DNA of 64,000 nucleotides from Isoetes taiwanensis (taxonomy: Eukaryota; Streptophyta; Lycopodiopsida; Isoetales; Isoetaceae), in contig JAJEKV010000071.1 of assembly GCA_021234155.1 (NCBI GenBank), positions 793,996 to 857,995 on the forward strand. The letters are read 5' to 3'. Shown one piece after another: positions 10,090 through 25,355 of the stretch. The notes below the pieces were generated by a model. It saw nothing but the letters and a program-made list of their open reading frames with translations, did not search any database and was not told the origin of the DNA. A program made the position numbers and the translations under genes. Position 1 is the first letter of the stretch, and every line of letters begins with the position of its first letter.

Positions 10090-11430
10090 GTAAATATGCA
10101 CCCAAAACCAAAGGGGTTCCGGGGGGTTTAATTTTAAGATGTTGGATGTAATGGTTTTATTAACTTAAAAATTTTTTGGCCCCTTCGAGGCCTTTGGAAT
10201 TGTATAGTGATTGATGAACAAAACAAAGAACATCTGTGATAGTATTATAGACATATTGAGGACATTTTATTGATATGTTTATTTAGGAATTCAAAATAAA
10301 AATAAAAGAAAAGTAACAAATAAAGTGTGTATGCTTGAATAAGAGTAGCGATTTAAGGTACGATAGATATCTTCATTGATCTGCATGTCGAACATTCTGT
10401 AGAGGCTAGTTTACCTGTTTATTTGAGTGCATAAGTGCCTGCGTTAGTCTATGTCCAATTGTGTTTGCGCATTCTTCTCGTTGTTAGCAGTGCATAAAAA
10501 AATAGACATTGGTGAGTATTCCTTAAAAAAGTGCTAATGCGAGTATAAGCTGAGTCACATATCTAAAATGAATCTCTATTCTTAAAAATAAGAATTCTGG
10601 GGCTCCATTTTTTGTCGCGGCCATCTCCATTTTTGCCTTGCATGTACTTTTGGAGGATACTAATATCTATCTATTTTCTATGTTAACAAATATGTCCGTC
10701 CGTCCGTCCGTCCGTCTGTATGCTCTTGCCAAATTGACCAACTCTAAAACTTCAAATTTCTGAATCTCTACCATGCTTCTGTCAAATCGACCAACCCTAA
10801 AACTTAAAAAATGCTTCTGTTGAATCGCCAAGCCCTAGAACTTCGGATATGTTCTAGCCACGGCTTTTTGCTAGTTCATTACGTCCCTCAATCTCTGTGG
10901 TATTGTATCTCGATTTCTAGCATATTACCGAAAATCAAGCCGCCTTCTTGCACTTGGTACACATACCCACAAATGTGTTACTCAGATTGCATACTCGTAG
11001 TTTACCTCAGTATCCTTAAAAAAGTAATAACGCTATTTGGTTTTCCACAGATTGATATGCCTTTCTAGATTCAAATAAGAATAAAAACAAGAATAAAAAA
11101 CTATATTTTACCATCCGACAGATTGATGCACAAGCACTTGCTTTTTTCGACAGAACAAAAAAACAAAAGAACAATGAAAAACCATTATGATAACCAGAAC
11201 AACAATAAAAGGCCATATTCTAGCATAACAGAAGCTACGACGTCATACCAATTCTAGTGAGGATCCATGCCTAAAAGCAACAACAAGAATCGAGAGGGAA
11301 GAGCTCAGAGGGAAGAATTTATGGAGTTTGATGCATATTCATGCAAGTGTTCACAACAACCACCGTCAGATTATTTAAGCCAATCAAATCAACGACCCAA
11401 ACGGGGTGCACTCTAGAAATACTATTTAAT
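10090..11430. repeat. dispersed repeat, copy 1 (about 1.3 kb)
   Basis: The left part (AATATGCACCCAAAACC, then a GGCCCC/GAGGCC-rich stretch near 10180) and the right part (GGGTGCACTCTAGAAATACT at 11404) both recur in the same order and at similar spacing at 58316-59562. No coding frame is recognised inside. It is probably a non-autonomous DNA element. Confidence 0.5.
10694..10716. repeat. (GTCC)n microsatellite
   Basis: About five tandem GTCC units. Confidence 0.85.
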
Positions 11431-11699
11431 ATGCCTGCATGAATAGAATATAATATAATGTCTTTGTATACCCGCATCATGTTTATGATAGGTTTTGTGG
11501 CCATACATGAATGCATTGTTATCTTCATCTTTGGAGCTGTACATTATGGGCTCCTCTGATGTACATCAATTGTTGATCATATTATGAGCCCTTTTTCTTT
11601 GTGCACCCCCTAGTGTCGATTCAGCATTTTTTTAATGGCTTTTGACATGTTTGCCAGTATTTCTTCTTTGTTCATCAGTGTTGAGAGTGGGAGGTCCCA

Positions 11700-12970
11700 C
11701 TTGATCTTTTTATATTTGGACCTTCTCGATTACTTTCGTGAGCATTATTTGAACATATGTATTTTCGTCCTCTATTCTTTCCATGTCACATATTCTGCAT
11801 ATGCGGTCAATTCTTCCAATTTTCCTCCATCTGTCCCTTTCAATTCTCAGATCATGGCTGCCCATCTTGAATCTAGTTAAGACATCTCTGTCTAATTTCT
11901 TCAGCTTGCTATAGGTTATGGCCAATTTGTCTTCTTGGATTGAACATGTTTAGGAGCTATTCTATTCTTTTACCTGGTACCTGTCGAGCCAATTTCTCAC
12001 TATTGTGAGTGCCCCATATGTCATCCCATACTCCTGTTTTGAGGATGTGGCGCACTTCAATTCCTAAGCCCCTTGTCCATTTCGAAACTTTGTGGAACCA
12101 TCCTTGGCCTATTAAAATCGCTATTGTGGACAGCTTATCCATCTCCATATGCCCATTATCCTTTAGGAGGTATCCAATCGACCTTTCCCATGTTCTTTTT
12201 TCCATTGCTTTCTCCCATGTGAAAGTAACTGTGGGTGTCCCTATTCTAACCTAGTATTCTTGATAATGCTACTACCTGAGTGTACCTTCTTGCTTTTTCT
12301 GTTTCTATTGCGACAGATCTGGTCCCCAGGCTTCATACCCATACAGCTGAGTCAAAGCCACTATTGTGTTGAATAAGTATGATTTGATTTTCCAATTTAT
12401 TATTCTGCTCTTGTTACAATAATTCTTCTTGAAGTAGTAATTGCTTATTGCAGATTGGAACCTAATGTGTGCCCCTTTGGACCATTTTCCTGTTCCAATA
12501 TGTGTCATACCCTAGGTACTTGTATCTTGCGGCCCCTTTCAACACCCCTCTTTTGTAAAAGAATTGGTATATATTTCGTCGTGTTGCCAAATATCATTAT
12601 CCTTGTCTTGGATAAGTTGACTATAAGGCCCCTCCCAGTGCAAAAATCCTCTAGTATTTCTAAAATTCTGTGCACCCCCTTTGTCCTTACCGCCATCATT
12701 CGTATATCATTTGCATATAACATGATTGGTACCTTCGGCTTCCCCATGGTGGGTGCACTTCTCCTCCTTCTTCCATCTTTGCATACACCCTCTGGTATAG
12801 CCGTGCGATTGAATCCACTATCTCCTGATGGTGCTTTTAAATTAGCAAGCCTCTGCAATAATTTTTTCCTGGAAACCGTGTCAAAGTCTTCATAACATAT
12901 AATTTTTTTATTGCATTCCCTTGTATGCTCTACTATTATCCTTAGTGTTACCAAATAGTTACGAATCAAA
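11700..12970 (-). pseudogene. LINE reverse transcriptase relic
   Basis: The minus strand carries the second half of a non-LTR retrotransposon ORF2. At 12969-12505 it shows a motif A remnant (YEDFDTVSRKKLLQRL) and a motif C-like segment with the YADD position changed to YAND (IMLYANDIRM, about 12715-12745). The downstream block GLIVNLSKTRIMIFG follows at about 12600. At 12508-12305 is the thumb/connection end with LYGYEAWG. At 12205-11957 and 11925-11710 are C-terminal segments ending in a Cys-rich piece (RICRICDMERIEDE). Frames are broken between the segments. The Asp change in the catalytic loop and the frame breaks make it inactive. Confidence 0.75.
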
Positions 12971-14100
12971 AGTTAGCTAGTAATCAAAAAAATTAAACAT
13001 GTAGTAAACCAACGCTAAAACAATAGAGATTCTAAAAAAAAGACAAGCCTTTAGCCCAAATCTCTCCACCCAACCGGGCTGTTCCAGAGCAAGAGATTTC
13101 CAGAGAAAGACTGAGTTTATAGTAAGAAGGAAGATTTGGGGAAAACAATTTAACACTAAAGTCTCTTCTTTAGCAATACTCAAATTTAAGGAAAGGCTAA
13201 GGATTTGAGTTTCCACAAGATCACTGGGATCAACCAAGAGTTTCACAAATCTGGTTTGGTTTATCTTGCAAGTAAATGGAATGGCTTAAATTAGAATTCC
13301 AGGAGTTCGATCAGGAAGCTGCAAGGCAGAGAACGGTTTCACAGATGGCCGGAATTGGTTTTGTTGCTGTCCGACATGGACCACAAAGCATTGTAGCTGG
13401 CCGTTGACGTCGCCTGGTTCGCCCCCTGTTTCTGCGTTGTCCGTTCTCTTATAGAGTGTACAGAAACGGTGTCGCCCCTTTTCTTTCAAAAATAACCCAT
13501 GTTTCTATAAATGGCATAAAGGCTTTGAAGCTTTAATTCTAAGCCTTGGCCTTTTTCTTTTGGACATTGGATCTAATCCTTAGACCCCTTATACAATTAG
13601 TTTACTTGGCTCAAGACTTAAGTGTTTTGGTCTTTCTTTCCCTTTCTCATGCTCTGGTACGGCTCCCGAAAGCACCACCACCATATCAAAGAATCTCTTT
13701 CACTGCAGTTCCCACCCGAGGAACCGGCTGCCGCAAGTGGAGATTCCCACTCAAGAATCACTAGGTGGCGGAGATTTCTCGACATGGCCTTCATGACTAG
13801 GAAATTACCCCTGCCATATCAGCAAAGGTTTTTCTTTTTCTTTTTCTTTTTCTTTTTCTTTTTGTCTACTCCGGTGAGACCTTCATCGAGGAGCTTCTCG
13901 CCAGCATGTTCATTGTATTGAGCTAGTTGCATGCAGGCATTATGCAAGTGGATTTAAGTTGTCATCTTATGGCTAAATTTATAAACATGGAGACGAGTCA
14001 TGTCTTTTTACTTGGACGCCATGTTTCTTCTATTATTATGTAATAGTTCTTTGTTTAGAATGGATCTTAAATGTAAACAATCAGAAAGTCTTATGATAAT
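12971..14100. other. non-coding stretch with a (TTTTTC)n run
   Basis: No gene is recognised. A tract of repeated TTTTTC lies at about 13829-13864. Open frames here are low-complexity. Confidence 0.4.
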
Positions 14101-14148
14101 TGAGGACACAGGAATTGACAGGCCAAGGTTCAATATTTTAAATCATCA

Positions 14149-15600
14149 ATGTTTGGTCGGGCCTTTAAAGCATTTGTAGGTGTTGTGGAGCAGTCAAGCC
14201 GCGCAGGAGTCGGTTGTAAAAAAGTGAAGACAGTTCAAACCAGTTTCAAAGTTGAGCAAGATTTGCTGGTTGATCACGACCATCAAATTACACACAATAT
14301 AGGTATCTTTTGTTCGATGTTGATTTTTGTTTGATCTGTAGGTTATTTGTTTAACTAGGTTAATTAATTATGTAGATGTTAATTAATTAGCTAGCTTTAT
14401 GTAGGTGTCAATTATTTATTTTTGTTTCTTTTCAGGTTATCTCGGGAATGATTCTACTATTACATGGTTACCAGGTCTGACATGCAAGAGCATGCATGCG
14501 CATGGATTGCGGCATGAGCATAAAAAGTGATGGGTATGGGGATGCGATCATATATAGGGAAAGAATTTTTACGAACTGGAATACTAGCTCAGAAGGTTTG
14601 ATTATTCCCAATTTGGGCCTCCGGTTTGGAGCTATAAAGTGGATTTCATGGATATTTTCAAGCTATGTGAGGCATTTGCTTGAAAAGGATAGTGAAAAGC
14701 TGCATCACTCCTCTTTGCAAGTCCGAGATACATGTAAGTAATTTGTTTATTGTATTTCTGTCATTTTTGTTATTTTCTAGCGTGTTTCTTCTATTTCAGA
14801 CATTGTATCAGAAGATACCAATGGGCATGAACAAGTTACGGATTTGGTTGCAATCTATGGACAATATTATTAGCAATTGTCAAATTATGAACAAGAGTGG
14901 ACGTGTAAGTTTGGTGTCTAGGTTGTCGATGGTTGGAATACTGCCTAAAGTCGGTATGTGGATAACTGGACATAGGAAGGTAGAGTTGTATAATAAGTCA
15001 TTTGTGTACTTCTGTATTTTCTTATTTGTTTGTACTAGTTTCTAGGTTTCTAATTTGTTTGTTATTGTTGTAGGTATGACAGGTTTAAGGAAGTTCAAGC
15101 TGCAAGGAATACATTGTCAACATCATTTAACGATGACGGGTCAATAAAATCTTATACATATGTTCTTCTGCAAGAAAGAACAAAGAAGATTGTTTTAATA
15201 TTTTCTAGAGCAAGTACCAGTTGTATGACTACGCATAAGGTTATAGATCTGAAACCTGCAGCTGTTGAAATTGCTGCGTAGATTCCTCCATACAAAAACA
15301 AACCAGCAGGTCCTGTAATTGTCGAGGAGGAAACCAAGGTTGCAGCTGAGGTAAGAACTTGTCATTTAGTTTCATTTTACTTTGGTTTCTTTAGTAACTT
15401 GTCGTTTAGTTTCATTTTACTTTGGTTTCTTTAGTAATTTATTTGTCTTTTATTAGGTTGTTCGATCTGTTATATCTCGTTCAATTTTTACAGTTCGTAA
15501 TGATGTGAATTCTAGAACTATTGGTGTAACGATGTAGCTTGAGATCACCAATGACATTTGGGAGAAATGCTGCAGTTCTATCCTCAGTTAGAAGAAGGCA
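14149..15600 (+). pseudogene. possible decayed multi-exon gene, family unknown
   Basis: Several plus-strand coding-like segments are separated by intron-like sequence. A segment ends near 14300 before a T-rich stretch that ends TTTTCAG at about 14430-14436. A frame follows at 14496-14730 with a donor ACATGTAAGT. The next acceptor is TATTTCAG near 14797. A segment starting YDRFKEVQAARNTLSTSFN begins after TTGTAG near 15073, and another starts VVRSVISRSIFTVRN after TTATTAG near 15456. Two in-frame stops interrupt the last two. Intron-like spacing and T-rich acceptors suggest a real former gene, but I do not recognise the product. Confidence 0.35.
15357..15436. repeat. 40-bp tandem duplication in an intron-like stretch
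   Basis: Two 40-base copies (15357-15396 and 15397-15436) start ACTTGTCATTTAG or ACTTGTCGTTTAG and differ at one base. Confidence 0.9.
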
Positions 15601-15968
15601 ACTATATTTTAAAATCATCCATGACTAATAGTAGTGATCAGTCTTTCATGAGAGAAGCGAACAAGAATTATGTTTTTCTGTCAATTTCAATTGCAAGACC
15701 TGCAGTTGATCGTAGAGAATGTTTTTTCTACAATACCAAAAATGTCTTGAGGGGTACTTCTTTTGATTCTGCTATAATTGTGTGGATTTTGAACCTATAG
15801 GTTTTAGTGCTTAGTTTATGCTAATACTTTATTTTTAGAAACTCTCATAGTGTATTTTTAAAGACTCTAATATGAATCATGGTTTATAAACTTGCAATAT
15901 TTTCGTTTGATATTTGCGGGCGTTATGTTTGGCATAACTGGGCCAAGATTTGGCCCTTGTATTGTATG

Positions 15969-16496
15969 TTAAATCGTATGCAAGGTGTATGTTTTGGCTG
16001 ATTTGAGCTGCTTGTTGGCTGGTAAAGGTGAGCATTCCAAAATCTGCTTTGGCATCTGTTTGTTTTTGGGCTTCTCTGCGTGGATGGAGAAAGGATGTTT
16101 GTTGGGCAGATAGGTCAGGATTTGTATGCTGTTATTGTCGATTCTAGATGTGTCTAACAAGGCCACTGTAGGCCGCTCATAAGGCCAATTTATCAATTCT
16201 GATAAGGCCGATTCCTTTGCAAGATGAGGCCGTTGTGCCTGTGTGGCATGTTTGGGTTTACCCGAATAGTATTTGCAGCCAAGGCGTGTGAGTTTACCGG
16301 GATGGATGGAGCTTGTTCCTTTGGGCTCTGGTAAGGCTGGCTTGGCGCTCTGGGAGAGTTTAGGCGTGTTGCGTTCCACAACCTCAGCTATCCGTTGTAT
16401 TGCATTCCGACAGTCTTCTGTAATGCCCATAATTTTTGTTGCCTTTAATTTTTTTGCAGCGGACCATATGTTCGTTTTGGACCATGACTTTGGCAT
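15969..16496 (-). CDS. unrecognised 175-residue open frame
   Basis: The frame begins MPKSWSKTNIWSAAKK and runs 175 codons without a stop on the minus strand, unusually long for this AT-rich neighbourhood. It is basic and Pro/Ser-rich with no motif I recognise. It could be a fragment of a transposon gag or unknown ORF, or chance. Confidence 0.25.
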   Translation of the reverse strand: MPKSWSKTNIWSAAKKLKATKIMGITEDCRNAIQRIAEVVERNTPKLSQSAKPALPEPKGTSSIHPGKLTRLGCKYYSGKPKHATQAQRPHLAKESALSELINWPYERPTVALLDTSRIDNNSIQILTYLPNKHPFSIHAEKPKNKQMPKQILECSPLPANKQLKSAKTYTLHTI

Positions 16497-16529
16497 GTAT
16501 TCTTTTTCTCAGAGTTCTGATAGCTTTTG

Positions 16530-17160
16530 ATCCGGCATAAAGCACAGAATAGCACAGAATATCGATGGTAAAAAATGAAAGATGAATATAAAACCCATAA
16601 GGAAAGGAAAATGACGAAGACCTATAATGAAAGTGTTTTTGTCCTATAATGTACTCTCAAATGGCGATCTTTTTTAGTGCATTTTATTTGTTTTAATTTA
16701 TGCCAGATTTCCACCAACGACAATGGGAGTATTCCTTAAAAATAGCAGCCAACAACAAATCCCCACGTCACATTCGGCCGTTCTTGCATCTTTCTATTAG
16801 TTGTGGTACCTCTATAGGTGGCATTGTTTTTATTGTTGCCATTGAATTTTCATTCTATCGGACAATATTGCCTGGTAGAATAAAAATTCAAAGGCAATAG
16901 GAAGAACTTTACCTAAAAATAGCTAAGAGTCTTTCTGTTGTTGCAGTTAATGGAAGGCTTCAAAGTAGAAAATACCGGCAACTCCAAATTTTTCGTTGTT
17001 ATCCACGTCATTTTCAAACCAGACGTTAGTGGAAATCCGGCCTTAGTTGTTGACGCTAAAATTTTCAGTTAGAAATCACCTAAAAGCCACTTTAAGTAAA
17101 CTTTGCCTATAATTAGGTAATCTCCAGGTCATGAAGGTTACGATGAGCACAATGCCCCAT
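16530..17160. other. non-coding stretch
   Basis: No gene, repeat or RNA is recognised between the 16-kb open frame and the hairpin at 17.18 kb. Confidence 0.4.
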
Positions 17161-17185
17161 GTCACTAGAGTTGCCTTACGTACTA

Positions 17186-17331
17186 GGGAAAATTCACCTC
17201 GAGAAAATTCCTCGAGGGAATTTCCCGGCGCCGCCGACGAGGGCGGGCGGCCAGCGGCTGCAGCGCCGCCGAAGTCTGGCGGCCGCCGAGGGAATATTCC
17301 CGAGAGAATTTTTCGAGAGGTGAATTTTCCC
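17186..17331. repeat. GC-cored long hairpin (146 bp)
   Basis: The ends GGGAAAATTCACCTC (17186-17200) and GAGGTGAATTTTCCC (17317-17331) are perfect inverted copies. The arms continue imperfectly for about 50 bases through GAGGGAATTTCCC-like sequence to a core rich in GCC/GGC (about 17226-17290). The core stands out strongly from the AT-rich flanks. Confidence 0.85.
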
Positions 17332-17334
17332 GGA

Positions 17335-17964
17335 CGTAATGACCACTAGGCTTAAATTTCCACCACTCTTCTCTGTTCTGGCGGATCTTTGCGTGAATAG
17401 AAGCTTGAGTTGAGGACAGGTTCTTTCTGATTTTGATCGGTTTTAGAGCTGAGATGAAATGTCTTATTAAGTCTTCAAAAAACATGGTAGATTTATGTGA
17501 TCTTCTACGCTCAAGAAGCGGCTGCTGCAGGGAAGAACATGGATTTTTTTGAAGAATCGGCCAAGGTTGCATAACTGGTTATAACTGAAGCCTTTCAGAA
17601 ACATGCTCATTTGCAGATCAAGGAAGGAGTCGTCTTCAATCATTCTGTACCTGTGCTCTGCAAGCTCCGGTAAGCTTTTCTGCAAAAAAATCTTTGTACC
17701 ACGGGAAGAGAGCTTCCTTGTGCAAGCTCCTCTGCAAAACAAACTCTGGAACCGGACAAGCAAGCTCCTCTGCAAGTTCCGGCGCACCTCTGCAAAAATA
17801 AACGCACCTCTGCAAAAATAAACTCTGGAACAGAGGAAGGGAAATCCTAAAAGAAAAAAACTGTAGAACAGGGCAAGCGGCGCCGCTCCGTAAACTCAGG
17901 AGAAAATTTATGTCATATAATTTTAACAGAATAATGCCATAATTTAAGCCTAGTGGTCATTACG
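17335..17964. mobile_element. MITE/foldback-like element with 24-bp perfect TIRs (630 bp)
   Basis: Bases 17335-17358 (CGTAATGACCACTAGGC...) and 17941-17964 (the reverse complement, ending TGGTCATTACG) are perfect 24-bp inverted repeats. The interior has no recognised coding sequence. It contains GCAAGCTCC/CTCTGCAA-type short repeats and a 20-bp tandem repeat at 17783-17822. A degenerate third copy of the terminal motif sits at about 17164-17182, just outside the adjoining hairpin. No target duplication is evident. Confidence 0.65.
17783..17822. repeat. 20-bp perfect tandem repeat
   Basis: Two identical copies of CGCACCTCTGCAAAAATAAA lie back to back inside the MITE-like element. Confidence 0.92.
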
Positions 17965-18143
17965 GATAGAACATCCAATGATCAATTAACGCGTGCCAAC
18001 ATTTTAATTATTAATTCTAATGTTTTTGTCCTATCTACCATTCTTAATGTCACCGCAAATCCATTTGGAGCAAATGCGAAGGCCAAAAATATTTCTCTAG
18101 ATAACATGGGTTGGGACACACCTTCAAACTGACCACAACACCT

Positions 18144-21686
<3,543 letters not shown>

Positions 21687-21840
21687 GGTACTTCAGAAGA
21701 AGCAAAAAGAAAATGGCAACAGGGGATTCCTATTTCATGATAAAAAGACAAAGAGGTGGCATCAAACCTCAAATCCCAAATGCTTATCACGTTCCCATGC
21801 ATGAATATCTTAAGACCACTCCGAGGCATGGCGGGGCACA

Positions 21841-21876
21841 TGTATATATGTCTATCTATCTATCTATCTATCTCCA
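21841..21876 (-). promoter_or_regulatory. possible OTC TATA region beside a (TCTA)n run
   Basis: Read on the minus strand, a CATATATACAT element lies about 155-165 bases upstream of the OTC start codon, next to a GATA/TCTA microsatellite (about 21848-21874). The position is plausible for a TATA box plus 5' leader, but the match is weak evidence. Confidence 0.3.
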
Positions 21877-22199
21877 TTAAGGTATTTTCTTGCTCCACAA
21901 AACTTTCTTGAAAGACATTGAGTTGCGTTTTCAGATGTTCCACTTAAAAAGTGGGTGTTTGATGTTCTTGGCTTAAGTTGGGAAATTGCTAATGTAGGAT
22001 AGAAGGCTTAAAAATCTAGAGTGGCTAAAGATGTCTTAGTTCGTTGATGTTGCATAGTTAACCTAAATATTTTGTAGTCATAGGAAAGCAAAACACACGA
22101 AACTATACCAAAAGGCCACTAGATTCCAGCATTAGTACTTGCATGGTAAATGTTCAAAGTTGCTTAAAAAAGATTTATTGCAAGTGCATTAGATGAACC

Positions 22200-24000
22200 A
22201 ATGTTCAATGGTTGCTCTATATTGCAGCACCTCTGCAAAAGAGCATTGTAGCTAAGAAGAAATATTGCAACAATTCCTTTAAACGCTGGCTCAGGCAGGT
22301 AGTTGACCCCACTGCCAAGTCACGAGTGATTAAAGGATACAGAACTTTTCTCAAAGGCAAGAAGGAACAATACACTGCGGCCCATCAGCGCAAGATATTC
22401 TACCTTCATCATCGACACCCGCAAACATTTTGGAATGAGTATTACACAAACCTATGCAACCTATAGGTAATATCTCCTCGGAACAGTGGGTGCAGTCCCT
22501 GCTGCAACTTTATGATCCCATTCAGGGCTCAAAATGCGGTACCAGCACAAATAGGCCAGCATTAGTTATAGTAGAGGCAGATGTCGCTAACAGCTTTCAA
22601 TATCTCGCAAATGGCAAGGCTACAGACTTATGGCATGCAAACAGAGTTGTTAAAGCAGACAGGGCCATAAAGTATCCCCATCTTGGCTTAGCCTATTCAA
22701 TAGAGCACTTCAAGAAGGTGTTCCCCTGCAATGGACCACTAGCATAGTGGTTCCAATTCATAAGGCAGGTGATCCTCACTGCCCGCTAACTATCGCACAA
22801 TCATGGTCAGCTCGTTATTGGCAAAACTGTTGGCGAGAATTCTTGAGCAACAATTGACAGAATAAGCAAAGGACAAAGAGCTAAATGCCTTTACACAGAC
22901 AAGGTTCAAGCCTAGACATTCCACCATCGATCATATTTTCATGTTGCGGGTCTCGATAGGACATTAGAAATAAACGGCAAGATCTGTATTGTTGTTTTGT
23001 TGATTTTGCGAAGGCTTTTGAGATGGCATCTAGGGAGAAGTTGTGGGAAATATTAATGTAGTTGGGAGTCCTTTAGAAGTTGCCGAATGCGGTATAGATT
23101 ATGCGCAACGTGTTCAGCTCGAATGCCACCATTAGCCCAACTTATCAATAGTAACGTGGGAGTCTGACAAGGGTGTCCACTTGCTCCCACGCTCTTTGGA
23201 CTATACATTGATCAGATTAACGATTTCTTGCTTAGCATGGAGGTGAAGGGGCCTGCCTAGTTCATCATATCATCCGACTGTTGATATATGTATGTGGATT
23301 TCTTAGCTTGCATTCGAGCCAGTATGCAACAATATCTAGATGCACTCAGTGCCATCTATCAGGTCGTGGAATGCGCATCAATTTGACCAAGACCAAAGTA
23401 CTCCTAGTATCATCTTTGCGACAACAAAGATAACCTTGCTTTACTTATCAAGGTCATAATGTGGAAGTAGTATATATATATAAGTACGTGCAAGTGCAGT
23501 TCATTACCACCACATTCTTGAACACTTGTGTTCGATATTGAGTGACATTGTCACATAGCAAAGCTTTATGACTGGGCCTACTAGCCACATCTATTCAGGG
23601 TCTTAGTAGAGCTAGTTCAGGATGTTGGTCATATTATTTGCCATTTGGGATGGCCTGGATCGAGTTCTGAAAGCCTTTCAGTGAGTTGTGCTTGAACGTC
23701 ACATCATAAACTTTCAGAAGGTGGTCAACATGAGAGACACTCACCTTCCAAATCTCACCTATACAATGGCCATAGGTCTACAATGCTTTAAGGCATGTTT
23801 GAAGAAGAAATGAGCCATTTCATTCTCCAGATGAAGTATGCAGGAACATAGGTGCATATCGGTAACATCTATAAGGGCCACAATTGCTTGAAGAAATATT
23901 TGATGTGTGCTTCCTAAATTATCTTTGGGACGTGGGGCTTTGAAACTAATGAAGATACCACATTATAAAATCCAGAATAATCACACTCTTGCCAGGGATC
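22200..24000 (+). pseudogene. LINE ORF2, 5'-truncated, YADD destroyed
   Basis: The plus strand carries the reverse-transcriptase half of a LINE. A pre-RT block KRWLRQVVDPTAKSR lies near 22275. A remnant of the RT start follows at about 22740-22850. Motif A reads YCCFVDFAKAFEMA at about 22990-23035. The SPTLFGLYID-like block near 23190-23215 is degraded, and the YADD region at about 23280-23320 is damaged (YMYVDFLACI). C-terminal RHIINFQKVVNMRDTHLPNL lies at about 23700-23760. Many frameshifts and stops make it dead. It belongs to the same family as the 27-42 kb LINE, which shares RWLRQV, FVDFAKAF and FQKVVNM. No endonuclease part is present, as expected for 5' truncation. It lies divergently, about 0.5 kb upstream of OTC. 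Confidence 0.85.
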
Positions 24001-24538
24001 CACATCAATACTTGTTAGCACATTTGTCAATGAAGACGCGATGAATGATTGCATCCATTAGCAGAGTAGCGCATCGCCTCATAATTGAGACAGTTCAGAT
24101 GCAGCAGGTCCAGCATGAGATGGAATAGTTGTACCTTTCTGCAAAGCATTTGACATAGTGGATGAAAAATCCGAACCTTGCTGTGTACTCGTGCCGCAGC
24201 ACCACTAGTCTGCCATATATCCCTCACGCGTGCAAACTCTAGTCGACGTGACTCCTGCTATAGGGGTGTGAGGTCATACACAAAGAGCCAAAAAGTGAAT
24301 TACTATATTTAACCAATAGTAGATCATCCAGAAACCTTGATATACATGAATTTATTGATAGACATAATGTGTTAATGCGTTGTGGATAGTCTTTGCAACT
24401 ATAACCTAATTCTCGCCATGTAACCTACTGCAAACTCCAGTGTGCGTCTCCAACTCCACTCTATTGGCGCAAGGTAGTATATCTAAGCAATGTGTAGGTT
24501 AGCAGGAAGGTCTAGATAAAAGCATATGCTACAACGTT

Positions 24539-25355
24539 CTCAAAGCTTTTTGTAAAGCTCCAGAAAAAGCAGGGTCGTTGGATCTGGACTCTAGCTTCAG
24601 ATGTTGACTACAAATGAAGATTGGGATTTGTACACCTTATGGCCATGGTCAGCACTCCAGCCTAAGGTATGAGGGTTTTCTTATTAAGATATGTCCGCAT
24701 ACAAGAGTCTACATGATTTATCGCAATAAGCATCTAAGCAAAATATGTTGCCCGGATCTGAGCGTTGCTGGATTTTCGATGTGTTCTACTAGCCGAGAAC
24801 TGAGAACAAATATTGAGCCATGGATTGGCAATACCCTATCTAGAAGTAAAGATATGGTTGCTCTTGCCAGCAACTCTTTGAGTCCTGATGCATCTACGTC
24901 ACTGGGCATCCCTTCGTGATAATTGTGTTGGGTCAATTTCCATTAAATAAGCATCTCTATAGCCTGAGGCAAACTTAAAGCATGCTTGAGCCAATCCCGA
25001 AAATGATTCCATGGAGAAAATACTTGATCTTCAACATATACTCAAGTTTGGGATTATGTTTTGCAGTTAGACAATTAATGTACATATCCTGAATAATCTT
25101 GAAGGGTATCTGAATAACCTTGAAGAGTATATAGCTTAAGGCTTTTGTCTAAATTTGCACAGCCATGCAACTTCAAATTTGAGTAAAGGATATTTGTGCT
25201 TATTTAGCTAAAGAACACTTCTCCAATATAAATCTAGCAGCTGCATCTTCATAATCATTAAGTCGAAGTGATCTTAATTCATTTTTACATATAACAAAAG
25301 GCTTTACCGGACTTGATGGTTTGACTGCATTATTGAACAAGTCTTTTGAGCATAT
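24539..25355. repeat. dispersed repeat R, copy 1
   Basis: Two adjacent blocks, 24539-24856 and 24868-25355, both recur at 42.5-43.5 kb. The first block is inverted there (42569-42888) and the second is in the same orientation (43030-43506). The first block contains a coding-like line on the plus strand (QGRWIWTLASDVDYK), suggesting that it derives from a gene, but I do not recognise it. Confidence 0.8.

Noticed and set aside
13622-13921. 99-residue frame with a poly-Phe tract
   Set aside because: It is translation of a (TTTTTC)n microsatellite.
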